A stretch of DNA of 64,000 nucleotides, from assembly GCA_050953425.1 (NCBI GenBank), contig JBMNMQ010000007.1:62001-126000 (forward strand). Reading direction: 5' to 3'. Under the pieces are notes generated by a model. The model worked only from the letters and a program-made list of their open reading frames with translations. It had not been told where the DNA came from and did not search any database. Below, one piece after another: positions 7,301-16,147 of the stretch. A program made the position numbers and the translations under genes. Within the stretch, counting starts at the first letter, position 1. Each line of letters opens with the position of its first letter. Source of the stretch: RUG100 sp050953425. Its GTDB lineage: Bacteria > Bacillota > Clostridia > Peptostreptococcales > Anaerovoracaceae.

Positions 7301-8104
7301 TTCTTCGCGGTTGATCAGGCGGTAGAGAAAGCGCTTTTTGTACTTGATGCGGGCGACCCGGGCGACGCGGTCGACCAGCTGGTAGTTCTGGACGCCGCCG
7401 ATGACGCCGACGATGGCCTGTCCCTGTATGAATTTGCCGACCAGCATGTCGGCGGCCAGGACATGCGAGACTGCTTTCATGTCTTCTTCGGAGACGTCGC
7501 ATTCGACGTATTCGCTGTCATCGATATCGCGGCCGAGACGGTCGCATTCCTCGCTGTAGCGCCGCCGCTCTTCGCCCTGCGAAAAGGCGACTTTGAGCAG
7601 CTCCAGGGTATAGGGCTGCTCTTCATCCTCGCGGTAGTCGATGCCGTAGCTGGCGGCGATTTCGTAGCAGGTTTTGAGCAGCATGGCGAGGAAGATCGGA
7701 ATGTCGGGCAGACCGATGCCGACCACGCCGAGCCCGAAGCCCTCGAGCGCGGTGGTGGTCTGCGTGATGCGGATTTTGCTGGCGGCCGACCGGTCGACGG
7801 CGTCCAGCGTGCTCTTGAGAATCATCCGCTCCAGCGAGCGGTGGTATTTTTCGGCGTTTTGCCGCGATTTCTCGATGCCGCCGATCTTGTCGATCAGGCC
7901 GCTCCCCTTATCAAAGAGAAAGAAAAACCCTTTTTCGAATGCGGCTTCCAGCGATTTCATCGCCTTTTCCGGAACTTTGTCGCGCACCTTGCTGAAGAGG
8001 CCGGGCGAGCGCTCTTTTTCACTGAGGAATTTCTTTTCTTTTCGTTCCAGCTTGATATATTCGCGCAGCAGCAGCCGGCGTTCTCTTTCGGTATTGCGGC
8101 TCAT
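7298..8104 (-). CDS. EcsC family protein
   Basis: This 268-residue protein matches the EcsC family, named after the third gene of the Bacillus ecs operon, whose biochemical role is unknown. Features are a basic, coiled-coil-prone N-terminus, the signature TTTALEGFGLGVVGIGLPD followed by IPIFLAMLLKTCYEIAASYG around residues 115-155, and a C-terminal hydrophobic patch (GKFIQGQAIVGVIGGV). It probably associates with the membrane. There is no ABC transporter partner here. Start ATG 8104 lies six bases after a TATAAT box and has no ribosome site, so the mRNA is predicted to be leaderless. It is divergent from the radical SAM gene with overlapping promoters. Confidence 0.85.
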   Translation of the reverse strand: MSRNTERERRLLLREYIKLERKEKKFLSEKERSPGLFSKVRDKVPEKAMKSLEAAFEKGFFFLFDKGSGLIDKIGGIEKSRQNAEKYHRSLERMILKSTLDAVDRSAASKIRITQTTTALEGFGLGVVGIGLPDIPIFLAMLLKTCYEIAASYGIDYREDEEQPYTLELLKVAFSQGEERRRYSEECDRLGRDIDDSEYVECDVSEEDMKAVSHVLAADMLVGKFIQGQAIVGVIGGVQNYQLVDRVARVARIKYKKRFLYRLINREE

Positions 8105-8110
8105 ATCCCG

Positions 8111-8149
8111 ATTATATCACTTGAGACGAACAGGGAAAAGAGATAGAAT
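8111..8149. promoter_or_regulatory. Overlapping divergent promoters of ecsC-like (-) and radical SAM (+) genes
   Basis: On the - strand, TATAAT occupies 8116-8111 with a weak TTTTCC -35 at 8139-8134. On the + strand, TTGAGA (8121-8126), 17 bp, TAGAAT (8144-8149). The two polymerase sites overlap almost fully, so the genes should compete for transcription. Confidence 0.7.
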
Positions 8150-8256
8150 AGAACGCGGGATCGGATCTCGGTCGGGGCCGGCGAACGCGGCCCTGCAGCG
8201 CGGGCTTTGACCGGCGCGGCCGCGGACCGGCCGGGAAAGAAGACGGAGGATCGCAG

Positions 8257-8850
8257 ATGGAGGACAGCAGTATCGTCTATTCCTACGGGGATGGCATCTA
8301 CCTCAATATTACCAATCGCTGCAGCAATCGCTGCTCGTTCTGCGTGCGCACAGCCGTACGCGGGCTGGGCGATGCCGACTGCCTCTGGCTGGAACGGGAG
8401 CCGACGGTCGCCGAGGTCATCGCCGAACTGCGGCAGTGGCCGCTGCAGGACTGCGGCGAGGTGATTTTCTGCGGCTACGGCGAACCGACGGAGCGGCTCG
8501 ATGCGGTACTGGAACTGAGCGAATGGCTGCACGGACAGGGCGTCCGCACCCGGCTCAATACCAACGGACAGGCGGATCTGATCAACGGCAGTCCGACCTG
8601 CCCGCGGCTGGCGGGAAAGCTCGACGCGGTATCGGTCAGCCTCAATCAATGTACGGCGGAAAAATATCAGGCGCTCTGCCATTCGCGTTACGGCCTCGAT
8701 GCTTTTCCCGCCGTGCTGCGCTTTCTCGAGGAAGTGCGGCAGTATGTGCCGGACGTGACCGCCAGCGTCGTCAGCGTCATCGACGAGGCCGACCTTGACG
8801 CCTGCCGGCGGATTGCGAAAGCGGCAGGCGTGCGCTTCCGCGTGCGCTGA
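8257..8850 (+). CDS. TatD-associated radical SAM protein
   Basis: A 197-residue radical SAM enzyme. The cluster motif C-x3-C-x2-C appears in NRCSNRCSFCVR (about residues 23-32), followed by CGYGEPTERLD (SAM-binding GGE-like region) and RLNTNGQADLI. It resembles the small family that is fused to, or encoded beside, TatD nucleases in Clostridia; here no tatD is adjacent. The substrate is unknown. Start ATG 8257 has GGAGG eight bases upstream. It is followed after 68 bp by feoAB, with which it may be co-transcribed. Confidence 0.82.
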   Translation: MEDSSIVYSYGDGIYLNITNRCSNRCSFCVRTAVRGLGDADCLWLEREPTVAEVIAELRQWPLQDCGEVIFCGYGEPTERLDAVLELSEWLHGQGVRTRLNTNGQADLINGSPTCPRLAGKLDAVSVSLNQCTAEKYQALCHSRYGLDAFPAVLRFLEEVRQYVPDVTASVVSVIDEADLDACRRIAKAAGVRFRVR

Positions 8851-8918
8851 ATCCCGCGACACGGATCGGCCGCGGCCGGCAGCTGCCGCCGCGGAGAACA
8901 GCAAACCGGGGAGATGGT

Positions 8919-11273
8919 ATGAGAGAAAAAATGACGTTAAAGGATCTGCCGATCGGCAGAACGGCGACGATTCGGGCGGTGGGCGGAAGAGGCGCGCTGC
9001 GCCAGCATCTGCTCGACCTGGGACTGATCCCGCAGGCGGACGTGACGATGGTTAAGTATGCGCCGATGGGGGATCCGGTGGAGATCCGCATCCACAGCTA
9101 CGAACTGTCGCTGCGCCTGGCCGATGCCGCCAAGGTGGAAATTGAGCAGATTCGCGATACCCCGGCGCCGCAGCCGCAGCCGGCGGAAGAACGGCCGATC
9201 CCGCACCCGGGCCTCGGCGAGGGCGGCCGCTATCACACCGGCAATCAGCCGCCGCTGCCGGAGAGCACCGAGCTGACCTTTGCGCTCGCCGGCAATCAGA
9301 ACTGCGGCAAAACCACGCTCTTCAATCAGCTGACCGGTTCCAACCAGCATGTCGGCAACTTTCCCGGCGTCACCGTCGACCGCAAGGACGGGCAGATCCG
9401 CGGCACGAAAAACACTCGCGTCACCGACCTCCCCGGCATCTATTCGCTGTCGCCGTATTCCGGCGAAGAACTGGTAACGAGACAGTTCCTCCTCGATGAA
9501 GATCCCAAGTGCATCATCAACATCGTCGACGCCACCAACATCGAGCGCAACCTCAATCTGACGCTGCAGCTGATGGAACTGGACAAGCCGATGGTGCTGG
9601 CGCTGAACATGATGGATGAAATGCACGAAAACGGCGGCTCCGTTCTGGTCAACGAAATGGAGGAAATCCTCGGCCTGCCGGTGGTGCCGATCTCGGCAGC
9701 GAAAAACGAGGGCATCGACGAACTGGTGGGGCATGCGCTGCACGTTGCCCGCTATCAGGAACTGCCCCGGCGGCAGGACTTCTGCGACGTCAACGATCAC
9801 GGCGGCGCGGTGCACCGCTGTCTGCACGGCATCATGCACCTGATCGAGGACCACGCCCGGCGCGCGGGCGTACCGGTGCGCTTTGCCGCCGGCAAGCTGG
9901 CGGAAGGCGACGAGCAGATTCGCGAGCGGCTGCATCTGGACCGCAATGAAATCGAAGCCGTGGAGCACATTGTGCGGCAGATGGAAGCGGAACGCGGCCT
10001 CGACCGCGCGGCGGCGATCGCGGATATGCGCTACGCCTTCATCGACAAAGTCTGCCGCGCCACAGTGCGCAAGCCGCAGGAAAGCCGTGAGCGCCGGCGC
10101 AGCCAGAAGATCGACCGCTTCCTGACCGGCAAATATACGGCCATCCCGGCGTTCGTCGGCATCATGAGTCTGGTTTTCTGGCTGACGTTCAGCGTCATCG
10201 GCGGGCGTCTGCAGCGGCTCATGGGGCAGGGCATCGAGGCGCTGTCGGATGTGACCGGCGCGGCAATGGGCGCCCACCATGTCAACGGGCTGGTGCAGTC
10301 GCTGGTGGTGGACGGCATTTTCAGCGGCGTGGGGACGGTGCTCAGCTTTCTGCCGATCATCGTCACGCTGTTTTTCTTTCTCTCCCTGCTCGAGGACAGC
10401 GGCTATATGGCGCGGGTGGCTTTCGTCATGGACAAGCTGCTGCGGCGCATCGGTCTGTCGGGCCGCAGCATCGTGCCGATGCTGATCGGCTTTGGCTGCA
10501 CGGTGCCCGGGGTGATGGCCAGCCGCACGCTGCCGTCGGAACGCGACCGCAAGATGACCATCCTCCTCACGCCGTATATGAGCTGTTCGGCCAAGGTGCC
10601 GATTTACGCTTTCTTTTCCGCGGCGTTCTTTCCGCGGTACAGTGCGCTGGTGATGATTCTGCTCTATTTCCTCGGCATTGCGGTCGGGATCCTGGTCGCG
10701 CTGGTGCTGCGCCATTCGGTCTTTCGCGGTGAAGCGGTTCCGTTTATCATCGAGCTGCCGAATTACCGGCTGCCGGGCCTCAAGAACGTCGGTCAGCTGC
10801 TCTGGGACAAGGCGCGGGATTTTCTCCAGCGCGCCTTCACCATCATCTTTCTGGCGACCATCGTCATCTGGTTCCTGCAGACGTTTGATCTGCACATGAA
10901 TGCGGTGGTCAATCCGCAGGACAGTCTGCTCGCCGTCATCGCCGGCTTTCTGGTACCGGTCTTTATCCCGCTGGGATTCGGCGACTGGCGCATCTCCACG
11001 GCGCTGATCAGCGGCTTTCTCGCCAAGGAGAGCGTCGTCTCGACGCTGACGGTGCTGGTCGGTACGGGCAATGCGATCGAGTCGCTGCTGACGCCGCTGA
11101 GCGCCGTGTCACTGCTGGTCTTCTGCCTGCTTTACACCCCGTGCGTGGCGGCCATCGCCTCGGTGCGCCGCGAGCTGGGCGGCGGCTGGGCGCTGGTCGT
11201 GGTCATCTTCCAGTGTCTGATCGCCTGGATTGCGGCGTTCTGCATCCACGGCATCGGGGTGCTGCTGGTCTGA
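8919..11273 (+). CDS. feoB: FeoA-FeoB fusion, ferrous iron transporter
   Basis: A 784-residue membrane protein for GTP-gated Fe(II) uptake. Residues 1-80 are a FeoA (SH3-like) domain (LKDLPIGRTATIRAV). A Pro-rich linker (about 84-112) leads to the FeoB G domain: G1 GNQNCGKTT (125-133), G3 DLPG, G4 NMMD (normally NxxD). After the GDI-like helix region come two Gate motifs and about eight to ten membrane segments (for example IPAFVGIMSLVFWLTFSVIG, and GFGCTVPGVMASRTL with the conserved Cys). FeoA fused to FeoB is known in several anaerobes. There is no FeoC or Fur site that I can point to. Start ATG 8919 follows GGGGAGA. Confidence 0.95.
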   Translation: MREKMTLKDLPIGRTATIRAVGGRGALRQHLLDLGLIPQADVTMVKYAPMGDPVEIRIHSYELSLRLADAAKVEIEQIRDTPAPQPQPAEERPIPHPGLGEGGRYHTGNQPPLPESTELTFALAGNQNCGKTTLFNQLTGSNQHVGNFPGVTVDRKDGQIRGTKNTRVTDLPGIYSLSPYSGEELVTRQFLLDEDPKCIINIVDATNIERNLNLTLQLMELDKPMVLALNMMDEMHENGGSVLVNEMEEILGLPVVPISAAKNEGIDELVGHALHVARYQELPRRQDFCDVNDHGGAVHRCLHGIMHLIEDHARRAGVPVRFAAGKLAEGDEQIRERLHLDRNEIEAVEHIVRQMEAERGLDRAAAIADMRYAFIDKVCRATVRKPQESRERRRSQKIDRFLTGKYTAIPAFVGIMSLVFWLTFSVIGGRLQRLMGQGIEALSDVTGAAMGAHHVNGLVQSLVVDGIFSGVGTVLSFLPIIVTLFFFLSLLEDSGYMARVAFVMDKLLRRIGLSGRSIVPMLIGFGCTVPGVMASRTLPSERDRKMTILLTPYMSCSAKVPIYAFFSAAFFPRYSALVMILLYFLGIAVGILVALVLRHSVFRGEAVPFIIELPNYRLPGLKNVGQLLWDKARDFLQRAFTIIFLATIVIWFLQTFDLHMNAVVNPQDSLLAVIAGFLVPVFIPLGFGDWRISTALISGFLAKESVVSTLTVLVGTGNAIESLLTPLSAVSLLVFCLLYTPCVAAIASVRRELGGGWALVVVIFQCLIAWIAAFCIHGIGVLLV

Positions 11274-11294
11274 GCGCCGGAACCTGATTCGGAC

Positions 11295-11400
11295 GAGCAG
11301 GGCGCGGTCAGGAGCGCCAGCGGGCGAGCAGGGCGCGGTCAGGAGCGCCGGCGGGCGAGCAGGGCGTGGTCAGGAGCGCCAGCGGGCGAGCAGGGCGCGG
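11295..11400 (+). repeat. 31-bp tandem repeat, 3.4 copies, derived from the 3' end of the MocR gene
   Basis: Copies start at 11295, 11326, 11357 and 11388 (partial) with at most one or two changes. The last 1.4 copies are coding sequence: they specify the final residues RALLARWRS plus the stop of the MocR-like gene on the - strand. The other two copies repeat that same 3' end past the stop codon. Confidence 0.9.
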
Positions 11401-12752
11401 ATGTCGTCATCGATTTCCTCCAGCGGGATCTGGTTGTAGTAAAGCAGCAGCGAGGTGGAGGACGGCTTTTCCGCGTAGTGCGTCACCGGCACGGCGCGCA
11501 GCCCCAGCTCCCGGGCCTCCTGGCAGAGGCGGCTGGCGGGCTTGGGCGTGCGCACGTGGAGCATCATATGGATGCCGGAGACCGCGTTTTCCACGTCGAT
11601 ATCGGCGGCTTTGCTGACGATGGCCAGGACGCGCTGCAGCTTCTGCGCGTAGAGCCGGCGCAGCCGGCGGATACCGGTCTGATAGTATCCCCTGGCCATA
11701 AAGAGGGCAAGGGTCAGCTGCTCGACCTTGGAGCAGGTCTGCGCGCTGTCGCTGCCGACGCGGTCGTAGACCCGTGAGAGCGGCGGCGGCAGCACCGTGT
11801 AGCTGATGCGGACGGCGGGAAACAGCGTCGAGGAGAAGGACCCAAGATAGATGACGCGGCCGCTGTGATCGAGCCCCTGCAGAGCCGGGATCGGCCGCCC
11901 GAAATAGCGCAGCTCGCTGTCGTAGTCGTCCTCGATGATGTAACTGTTGTTCTGGTCGGCCCACTCGAGCAGGCGGTAGCGCTTGCCGACACTGAGAACG
12001 GCGCCGGTCGGAAACTGATTGGAGGGATTGACATAGGCGGCGCAGCGAATATTGGACGGCAGGCGGGCTATGTCGATGCCGTCCCTGGCGACGGGCACCG
12101 GAGTCAGGGCAAAGCCGCGGCTGCGGAAAATGCCGCGGATCGGCAGGTAGCCCGGCTCCTCCACCGCGACGTGGCGTACGCCGATGTCGTCGAGCATCGA
12201 AGCCAGCAGCGCGGTGATCTGCTGGGTGCCGGCGGCAATGACGATTTGTTCCGGCTTGCAGCGGACGCCGCGGGAGCGGTAGACGTAGCGCGAGATCTCC
12301 TCCCGCAGGGCGGCTTCCCCGCGCGGCTCCCCCTCGCTCAGCAGCGCCTCCGGATACTCGTTGATGACCCGGTTGAGACATTTCTTCCACTTGACGAAAT
12401 CAAAGCAGGCCATGTCGTATTTGAAGTGCGGTGAAGCGGAGAGCAGCTGTGCCGAGACCGCGTCTTCGTGCGGCGCGACGGCCTGATCGCCGGATGCCGG
12501 GGCGGAGACGTCGCAGACGTAGTAGCCGGACTTGGGCCGGCTCTCGATATAGCCCTCGACGGCCAGCTGGTTGTAAGCGCCTTCGACGGTGGTCAGGCTC
12601 AGCCCCAGGGAGGAAGACAGATCACGCAGCGAAGGGAGCTTTTCGCCGGGTACAATTTCCTGCGCAAGGATCGCCTGCCGGATGTAATCATACAGCTGCA
12701 GATACAGAGGACTTGAGGAATTTTCCTGAAACACGGGAATGATGGCTTTCAT
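11370..12752 (-). CDS. MocR/PdxR-type transcription regulator (GntR winged helix + aminotransferase-like domain)
   Basis: 460 residues. A GntR-type winged helix occupies about 12-80 (LPSLRDLSSSLGLSLTTVEG), joined to a fold-type-I aminotransferase-like domain (110-460) that in this family senses PLP or PLP adducts. Family landmarks are present (IVIAAGTQQITALLASML; YIIEDDYDSELRYFGRP). The lysine that binds PLP should lie in GTFSKTL; here the sequence reads GSFSSTL, with S308 in the lysine position. So internal aldimine formation looks impossible, although non-covalent binding of a ligand may remain. It is divergent from the ECF-S gene, its likely target, across a 192-bp AT-rich gap. Confidence 0.9.
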   Translation of the reverse strand: MKAIIPVFQENSSSPLYLQLYDYIRQAILAQEIVPGEKLPSLRDLSSSLGLSLTTVEGAYNQLAVEGYIESRPKSGYYVCDVSAPASGDQAVAPHEDAVSAQLLSASPHFKYDMACFDFVKWKKCLNRVINEYPEALLSEGEPRGEAALREEISRYVYRSRGVRCKPEQIVIAAGTQQITALLASMLDDIGVRHVAVEEPGYLPIRGIFRSRGFALTPVPVARDGIDIARLPSNIRCAAYVNPSNQFPTGAVLSVGKRYRLLEWADQNNSYIIEDDYDSELRYFGRPIPALQGLDHSGRVIYLGSFSSTLFPAVRISYTVLPPPLSRVYDRVGSDSAQTCSKVEQLTLALFMARGYYQTGIRRLRRLYAQKLQRVLAIVSKAADIDVENAVSGIHMMLHVRTPKPASRLCQEARELGLRAVPVTHYAEKPSSTSLLLYYNQIPLEEIDDDIRALLARWRS

Positions 12753-12944
12753 GGTGCGTCACTTTCTGTATATGAAAAAATAATTATTATTGCATATTTA
12801 TATAATAACACAGAGCGTGTATCATGTCAGTAAGAGTATGCGCAGGGGTGGGGTTCGCTGCGGCGGATCGACCGATACCGGACCGATACCGCAGCGGACT
12901 GCGGAACGAATGCTCCCGCGCAGGCAGCAGGAAAGGGGGACAAT
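12753..12944. promoter_or_regulatory. Divergent control region between MocR-like and ECF-S genes
   Basis: It contains an AT-rich stretch (about 12767-12810) unlike the rest of the region, with TATAAT (12801-12806) reading toward the ECF-S gene and a TATACA-like box (12772-12767) reading toward the regulator. No good -35 is seen for the + promoter, as expected if the MocR protein activates it. Confidence 0.45.
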
Positions 12945-13574
12945 ATGAGTCAGAACAGAGTGCAGGAACAGGCGCGGGAAGACAGTCGGCGACAGGAGGC
13001 GCCGGCGCACAGCCGGCCGCGGCGAAATCGTCTCGCCACGATGGTGATGACGGCGATGATGATGTGCCTCATCCTCGTCATGACGATCTTGATCCGTATT
13101 CCGATTCCGGCCACCGAGGGCTATATTCATCTCGGCGACTGCATGATCTTCCTGGCCGTGCTGCTGCTGGGATGGAAATGGGGTGCGGTGGCGGCCGGCG
13201 TGGGTTCGGCGCTGGCCGATCTGATCGGCGGCTTTGTCGCCTACGCGCCGATCACGCTGGTGGTCAAGGCCGTGATGGCCCTGGTCGTCGGGCTCTTTAT
13301 CTCCCATGCCTTGAAGCACAATGCCGGCCGCGGCCGCCTGCTGCTGATGGAAATCATCGGGATGGTTCTCGGCGGCGCCGTGATGTGCGGCGGCTACTAT
13401 CTGGCCGAGAGCATCATGTACGGCAGCTGGGTGACGCCGCTGATTTCGATGGCGATGAATACGCTGCAGTTCGTGATCGGCATCGTGATCGCCACGCTGC
13501 TGGCCAACGCGCTCTATCGCACGCCGGCCGCCCGTCACTTTACCTACCGCATCGACGAAGCCGGCAGACGCTGA
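12945..13574 (+). CDS. ECF transporter S component (vitamin-type substrate-binding subunit)
   Basis: A 209-residue membrane protein with a hydrophilic, Arg/Gln-rich N-terminal tail (1-30) and about six membrane segments. The signature IHLGDCMIFLAVLLLGWKWG, then AGVGSALADLIGG and APITLVVKAVMALVVG, is typical of energy-coupling-factor S components. These bind a vitamin and work with shared EcfA/EcfT subunits that are not in this window. A divergent MocR-type regulator usually points to vitamin B6 metabolism, so a pyridoxine-type substrate is a reasonable guess but not shown. Start ATG 12945 has AAAGGGGGA upstream. Confidence 0.82.
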   Translation: MSQNRVQEQAREDSRRQEAPAHSRPRRNRLATMVMTAMMMCLILVMTILIRIPIPATEGYIHLGDCMIFLAVLLLGWKWGAVAAGVGSALADLIGGFVAYAPITLVVKAVMALVVGLFISHALKHNAGRGRLLLMEIIGMVLGGAVMCGGYYLAESIMYGSWVTPLISMAMNTLQFVIGIVIATLLANALYRTPAARHFTYRIDEAGRR

Positions 13575-13723
13575 AGCCGATCAGGCGAACAGAGACGGAA
13601 GGCGCGGGGAACGGCGCGAAGAAGGTTTCCGTGGCAGCGGCGCGAAGAAGGCCTCCGCCTGTGGCGGCAGCCGGGAAAAGATGCTATAATAAAAGCAGCT
13701 TTGAACGCAGCGGAGGTGACACA

Positions 13724-14464
13724 ATGTATGATGAATTGAAACAGATCCTGCGTGACAGCAGCAGGATCGTCTTTTTCGGCGGTGCCGGCGTCTCCACGGA
13801 GAGCGACATCCCGGATTTCCGCTCGGAAACAGGTCTCTACAACGCGCAGCAGACGTACGGCATGTCGCCGGAGCAGATGATTTCCCACAGCTTTTTCCTG
13901 CGCGACACGGAGACGTTCTTCGATTATTACAAGAACAACATGGTTTATCCGGATGCCGAGCCCAATGCCGCGCATCTGGCGCTGGCCAAGCTGGAGAAGA
14001 TGGGGAAACTGTCTGCCGTCGTCACCCAGAACATCGACGGACTGCACCAGAAGGCGGGCAGCAAAAACGTCTATGAACTGCACGGCTCGGTGCTGCGCAA
14101 CTACTGCATGGACTGCGGCGCTTCCTATGACCTGGACTATGTCATGGATCCGCAGAACTGCGACGGCCACGTGCCCAAGTGCAGCAAGTGCGGCGGCATC
14201 GTCAAGCCGGACGTCGTGCTCTATGAAGAGCCGCTGGATGAGAGCGTCATCACCGGTGCGGTGCGCGCCATCGAAGAGGCGGATGCGCTGATCGTCGGCG
14301 GGACGTCGCTGGTGGTCTATCCGGCAGCCGGATTGATCAACTACTTCCACGGCAGCCACCTGGTACTGATCAACAAGAGCAGCACACAGGTCGATCGCCG
14401 CGCCACCCTGGTGATCAACGACGCGATCGGCAAAGTGCTGGGCGAAGCGGTCAGCGATCTTTGA
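13724..14464 (+). CDS. NAD-dependent protein deacylase (sirtuin, Sir2 family)
   Basis: 246 residues, the usual size for bacterial sirtuins. NAD-binding GGAGVSTESDIPDFR (19-33), TQNIDGLHQKAG (101-112), the catalytic H120 in ELHGS, and the zinc ligands C128/C131 and C153/C156 are all intact. It removes acyl groups from lysines, consuming NAD+ and releasing nicotinamide. Start ATG 13724 follows GGAGGTGACACA, with a TATAAT box at 13685-13690. The frame is open far upstream (to 12824) only as a shadow of the ECF-S gene. A strong terminator follows. Confidence 0.95.
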   Translation: MYDELKQILRDSSRIVFFGGAGVSTESDIPDFRSETGLYNAQQTYGMSPEQMISHSFFLRDTETFFDYYKNNMVYPDAEPNAAHLALAKLEKMGKLSAVVTQNIDGLHQKAGSKNVYELHGSVLRNYCMDCGASYDLDYVMDPQNCDGHVPKCSKCGGIVKPDVVLYEEPLDESVITGAVRAIEEADALIVGGTSLVVYPAAGLINYFHGSHLVLINKSSTQVDRRATLVINDAIGKVLGEAVSDL

Positions 14465-14573
14465 GCGTTTGAGCGGCGCCGCAGCGCCGGGACACGATGC
14501 CCGTGCGCTGACCGGGCTCTCTGCCGGAACGCCGCCGGATCCTCTGCCGGCGGGAAGCAGACGGGAAAATTTC

Positions 14574-14609
14574 AGTTCCTTTCGGGTTTCGCCGAAAGGA
14601 ACTTTTTTC
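14574..14609 (+). terminator. Strong intrinsic terminator after the sirtuin gene
   Basis: A 12-bp perfect stem AGTTCCTTTCGG (14574-14585) with CCGAAAGGAACT (14592-14603), loop GTTTCG, then six T. The T run lies where the -35 of the surE promoter (TATATT at 14626-14631) would be. Confidence 0.92.
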
Positions 14610-14664
14610 GGTGCTTTTTTTGTGATATATTAGGGATACCGAATTTGAAAGGGGGATAGAAAGC

Positions 14665-15435
14665 ATGAATATTCTGGTTACCAACGATGACGGCATAGAA
14701 GCAAGGGGGATTCGCCGTCTGGCAGAGGCGCTGGCGGCGGAAGAGGACGTCGCTGTCTATGTGGCGGCACCGGATTCCCAGCGCAGCGCGGCTTCCCACG
14801 CGATTACCACGGGCGGAGCGATTACGCTGCACGAAGTCTCCTTCCCGACTGCCCGGCGGGCCCTGGAAACGAGCGGTACGCCGGCCGACAGCGTCAAACT
14901 CGGCATCCGTTTTTTCCGTTCGCAGGACATTGAGATGGACATGGTTTATTCCGGCATCAATCACGGCAGCAATCTGGGCACCGACACGCTCTATTCCGGT
15001 ACCGTGGGGGCGGCCGTGGAAGGCGCCATGAACGGCAAGCCTTCGGTCGCCGTGTCGGTCAACAGCCATCAGCCGACGCATTTTGACTACGCCTGCGAAC
15101 TGGCGGTGCGTACGCTGCGCGCTCTACGCCGGCATCACCCGGGCGCGGTGACTTTCAACATCAATACGCCGAATCTGCCGCGGGAAGAGATTCTCGGCTT
15201 TCGCTGCACGCACCTGGGCCCGCGGGAATACGACGAATGGTTTTCGCCGCGGGATACCGCCGGCGGCACCGCCGAGTACGAGTACCGCGGCCGTCCGGTC
15301 GTCTACGACAGTCACAACGTCGATGTCGATGTGATCGCCGATCAGGACCGTTATGCCAGTATTACGCCGCTGCAGTATGATCTCACCGATCACGCGCAGC
15401 TGGCAGCTATGAAAACATGGGAGATAGAAGAATGA
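14665..15435 (+). CDS. surE: 5'/3'-nucleotidase SurE
   Basis: 256 residues. The metal site begins at the N-terminus (MNILVTNDDG, D8-D9), followed by the conserved AAPDSQRSA-type loop and SGINHGSNLGTDTLYSGTVG. SurE proteins dephosphorylate nucleoside monophosphates and short polyphosphates. The start has a good ribosome site (AAAGGGGG). It overlaps the next gene by 4 bp (ATGA), so the two hydrolases are translationally coupled. Confidence 0.95.
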   Translation: MNILVTNDDGIEARGIRRLAEALAAEEDVAVYVAAPDSQRSAASHAITTGGAITLHEVSFPTARRALETSGTPADSVKLGIRFFRSQDIEMDMVYSGINHGSNLGTDTLYSGTVGAAVEGAMNGKPSVAVSVNSHQPTHFDYACELAVRTLRALRRHHPGAVTFNINTPNLPREEILGFRCTHLGPREYDEWFSPRDTAGGTAEYEYRGRPVVYDSHNVDVDVIADQDRYASITPLQYDLTDHAQLAAMKTWEIEE

Positions 15436-15980
15436 CAAGACTGCTTCATTTGGACAACGCGGCCGCTACGGCTATTGATTTTCAGGAAAAACTCGTGCCG
15501 GCGATGACGGCCCGGGACGATCTGCTGACGGCGGCGTCAAAGCTGACCGCCGGTCTGCGCGTCAAGAAGGTGCCGCTGCTGGTGACGCAGCAGTACACCA
15601 AAGGACTCGGAGAAACCGTGCCCGCCATGCGGGAAGCGCTCGGCAGCTTTACGCCGATTGAAAAGAACACCTTCAGCGCGCTGAAGACCGAGGCGTATGT
15701 CAATGCGCTGCAGGAGACCGGTGCCCGGCAGATCATTCTCTTCGGCATCGAGACGCATATCTGCGTCGAGCAGACGGCGCTGCAGCTGCTCGACGACGGC
15801 TATGAAGTCTTCGTCGCCGCCGACTGCTGCAGCAGCCGCAAGGCCTCGGACCGCGACATCGCGCTGCAGCGCATGGCGCAGGCCGGCGCCGTGGTGACGA
15901 CCGGCGAAGCGATCCTCTTTGAGCTGATCGACAGTTCCCGCAGCGAGGGATTCAAGGAAATTTCCCGCATCATTAAATAG
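15432..15980 (+). CDS. Isochorismatase-family cysteine hydrolase (YcaC-like)
   Basis: 182 residues with the Asp-Lys-Cys triad of the isochorismatase/nicotinamidase superfamily: D in AIDFQEKL, K in PIEKNTFSA, and C in GIETHICVEQTAL. The family includes nicotinamidases, but the sequence looks closer to YcaC-type hydrolases of unknown substrate. Coupling to SurE and the nearby sirtuin gene make nucleotide or NAD salvage possible; this is only context. An in-frame ATG at 15417 lies inside surE and is less likely than 15432, which makes the usual ATGA overlap. Confidence 0.88.
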   Translation: MTRLLHLDNAAATAIDFQEKLVPAMTARDDLLTAASKLTAGLRVKKVPLLVTQQYTKGLGETVPAMREALGSFTPIEKNTFSALKTEAYVNALQETGARQIILFGIETHICVEQTALQLLDDGYEVFVAADCCSSRKASDRDIALQRMAQAGAVVTTGEAILFELIDSSRSEGFKEISRIIK

Positions 15981-16147
15981 CGGCCGCCTGCCGGACAGGT
16001 GCGGTTCCGACCCGGCTGCTTCCCGGCAGCCGTCGGCGGACGGACTGCGGCGGCGGCAGAGCGTCTGCGCCTCGGGAAAGCGGCAGCATGCTGCCGCCCG
16101 CGCGGGCAGAGCGGCGATGTGGAGAAGGAAAAGAAGGTGACAAATTA

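Noticed and set aside
8937..10895. 652-codon open frame opposite feoB
   Set aside because: Shadow frame; His/Arg/Gln-rich low-complexity product without motifs.
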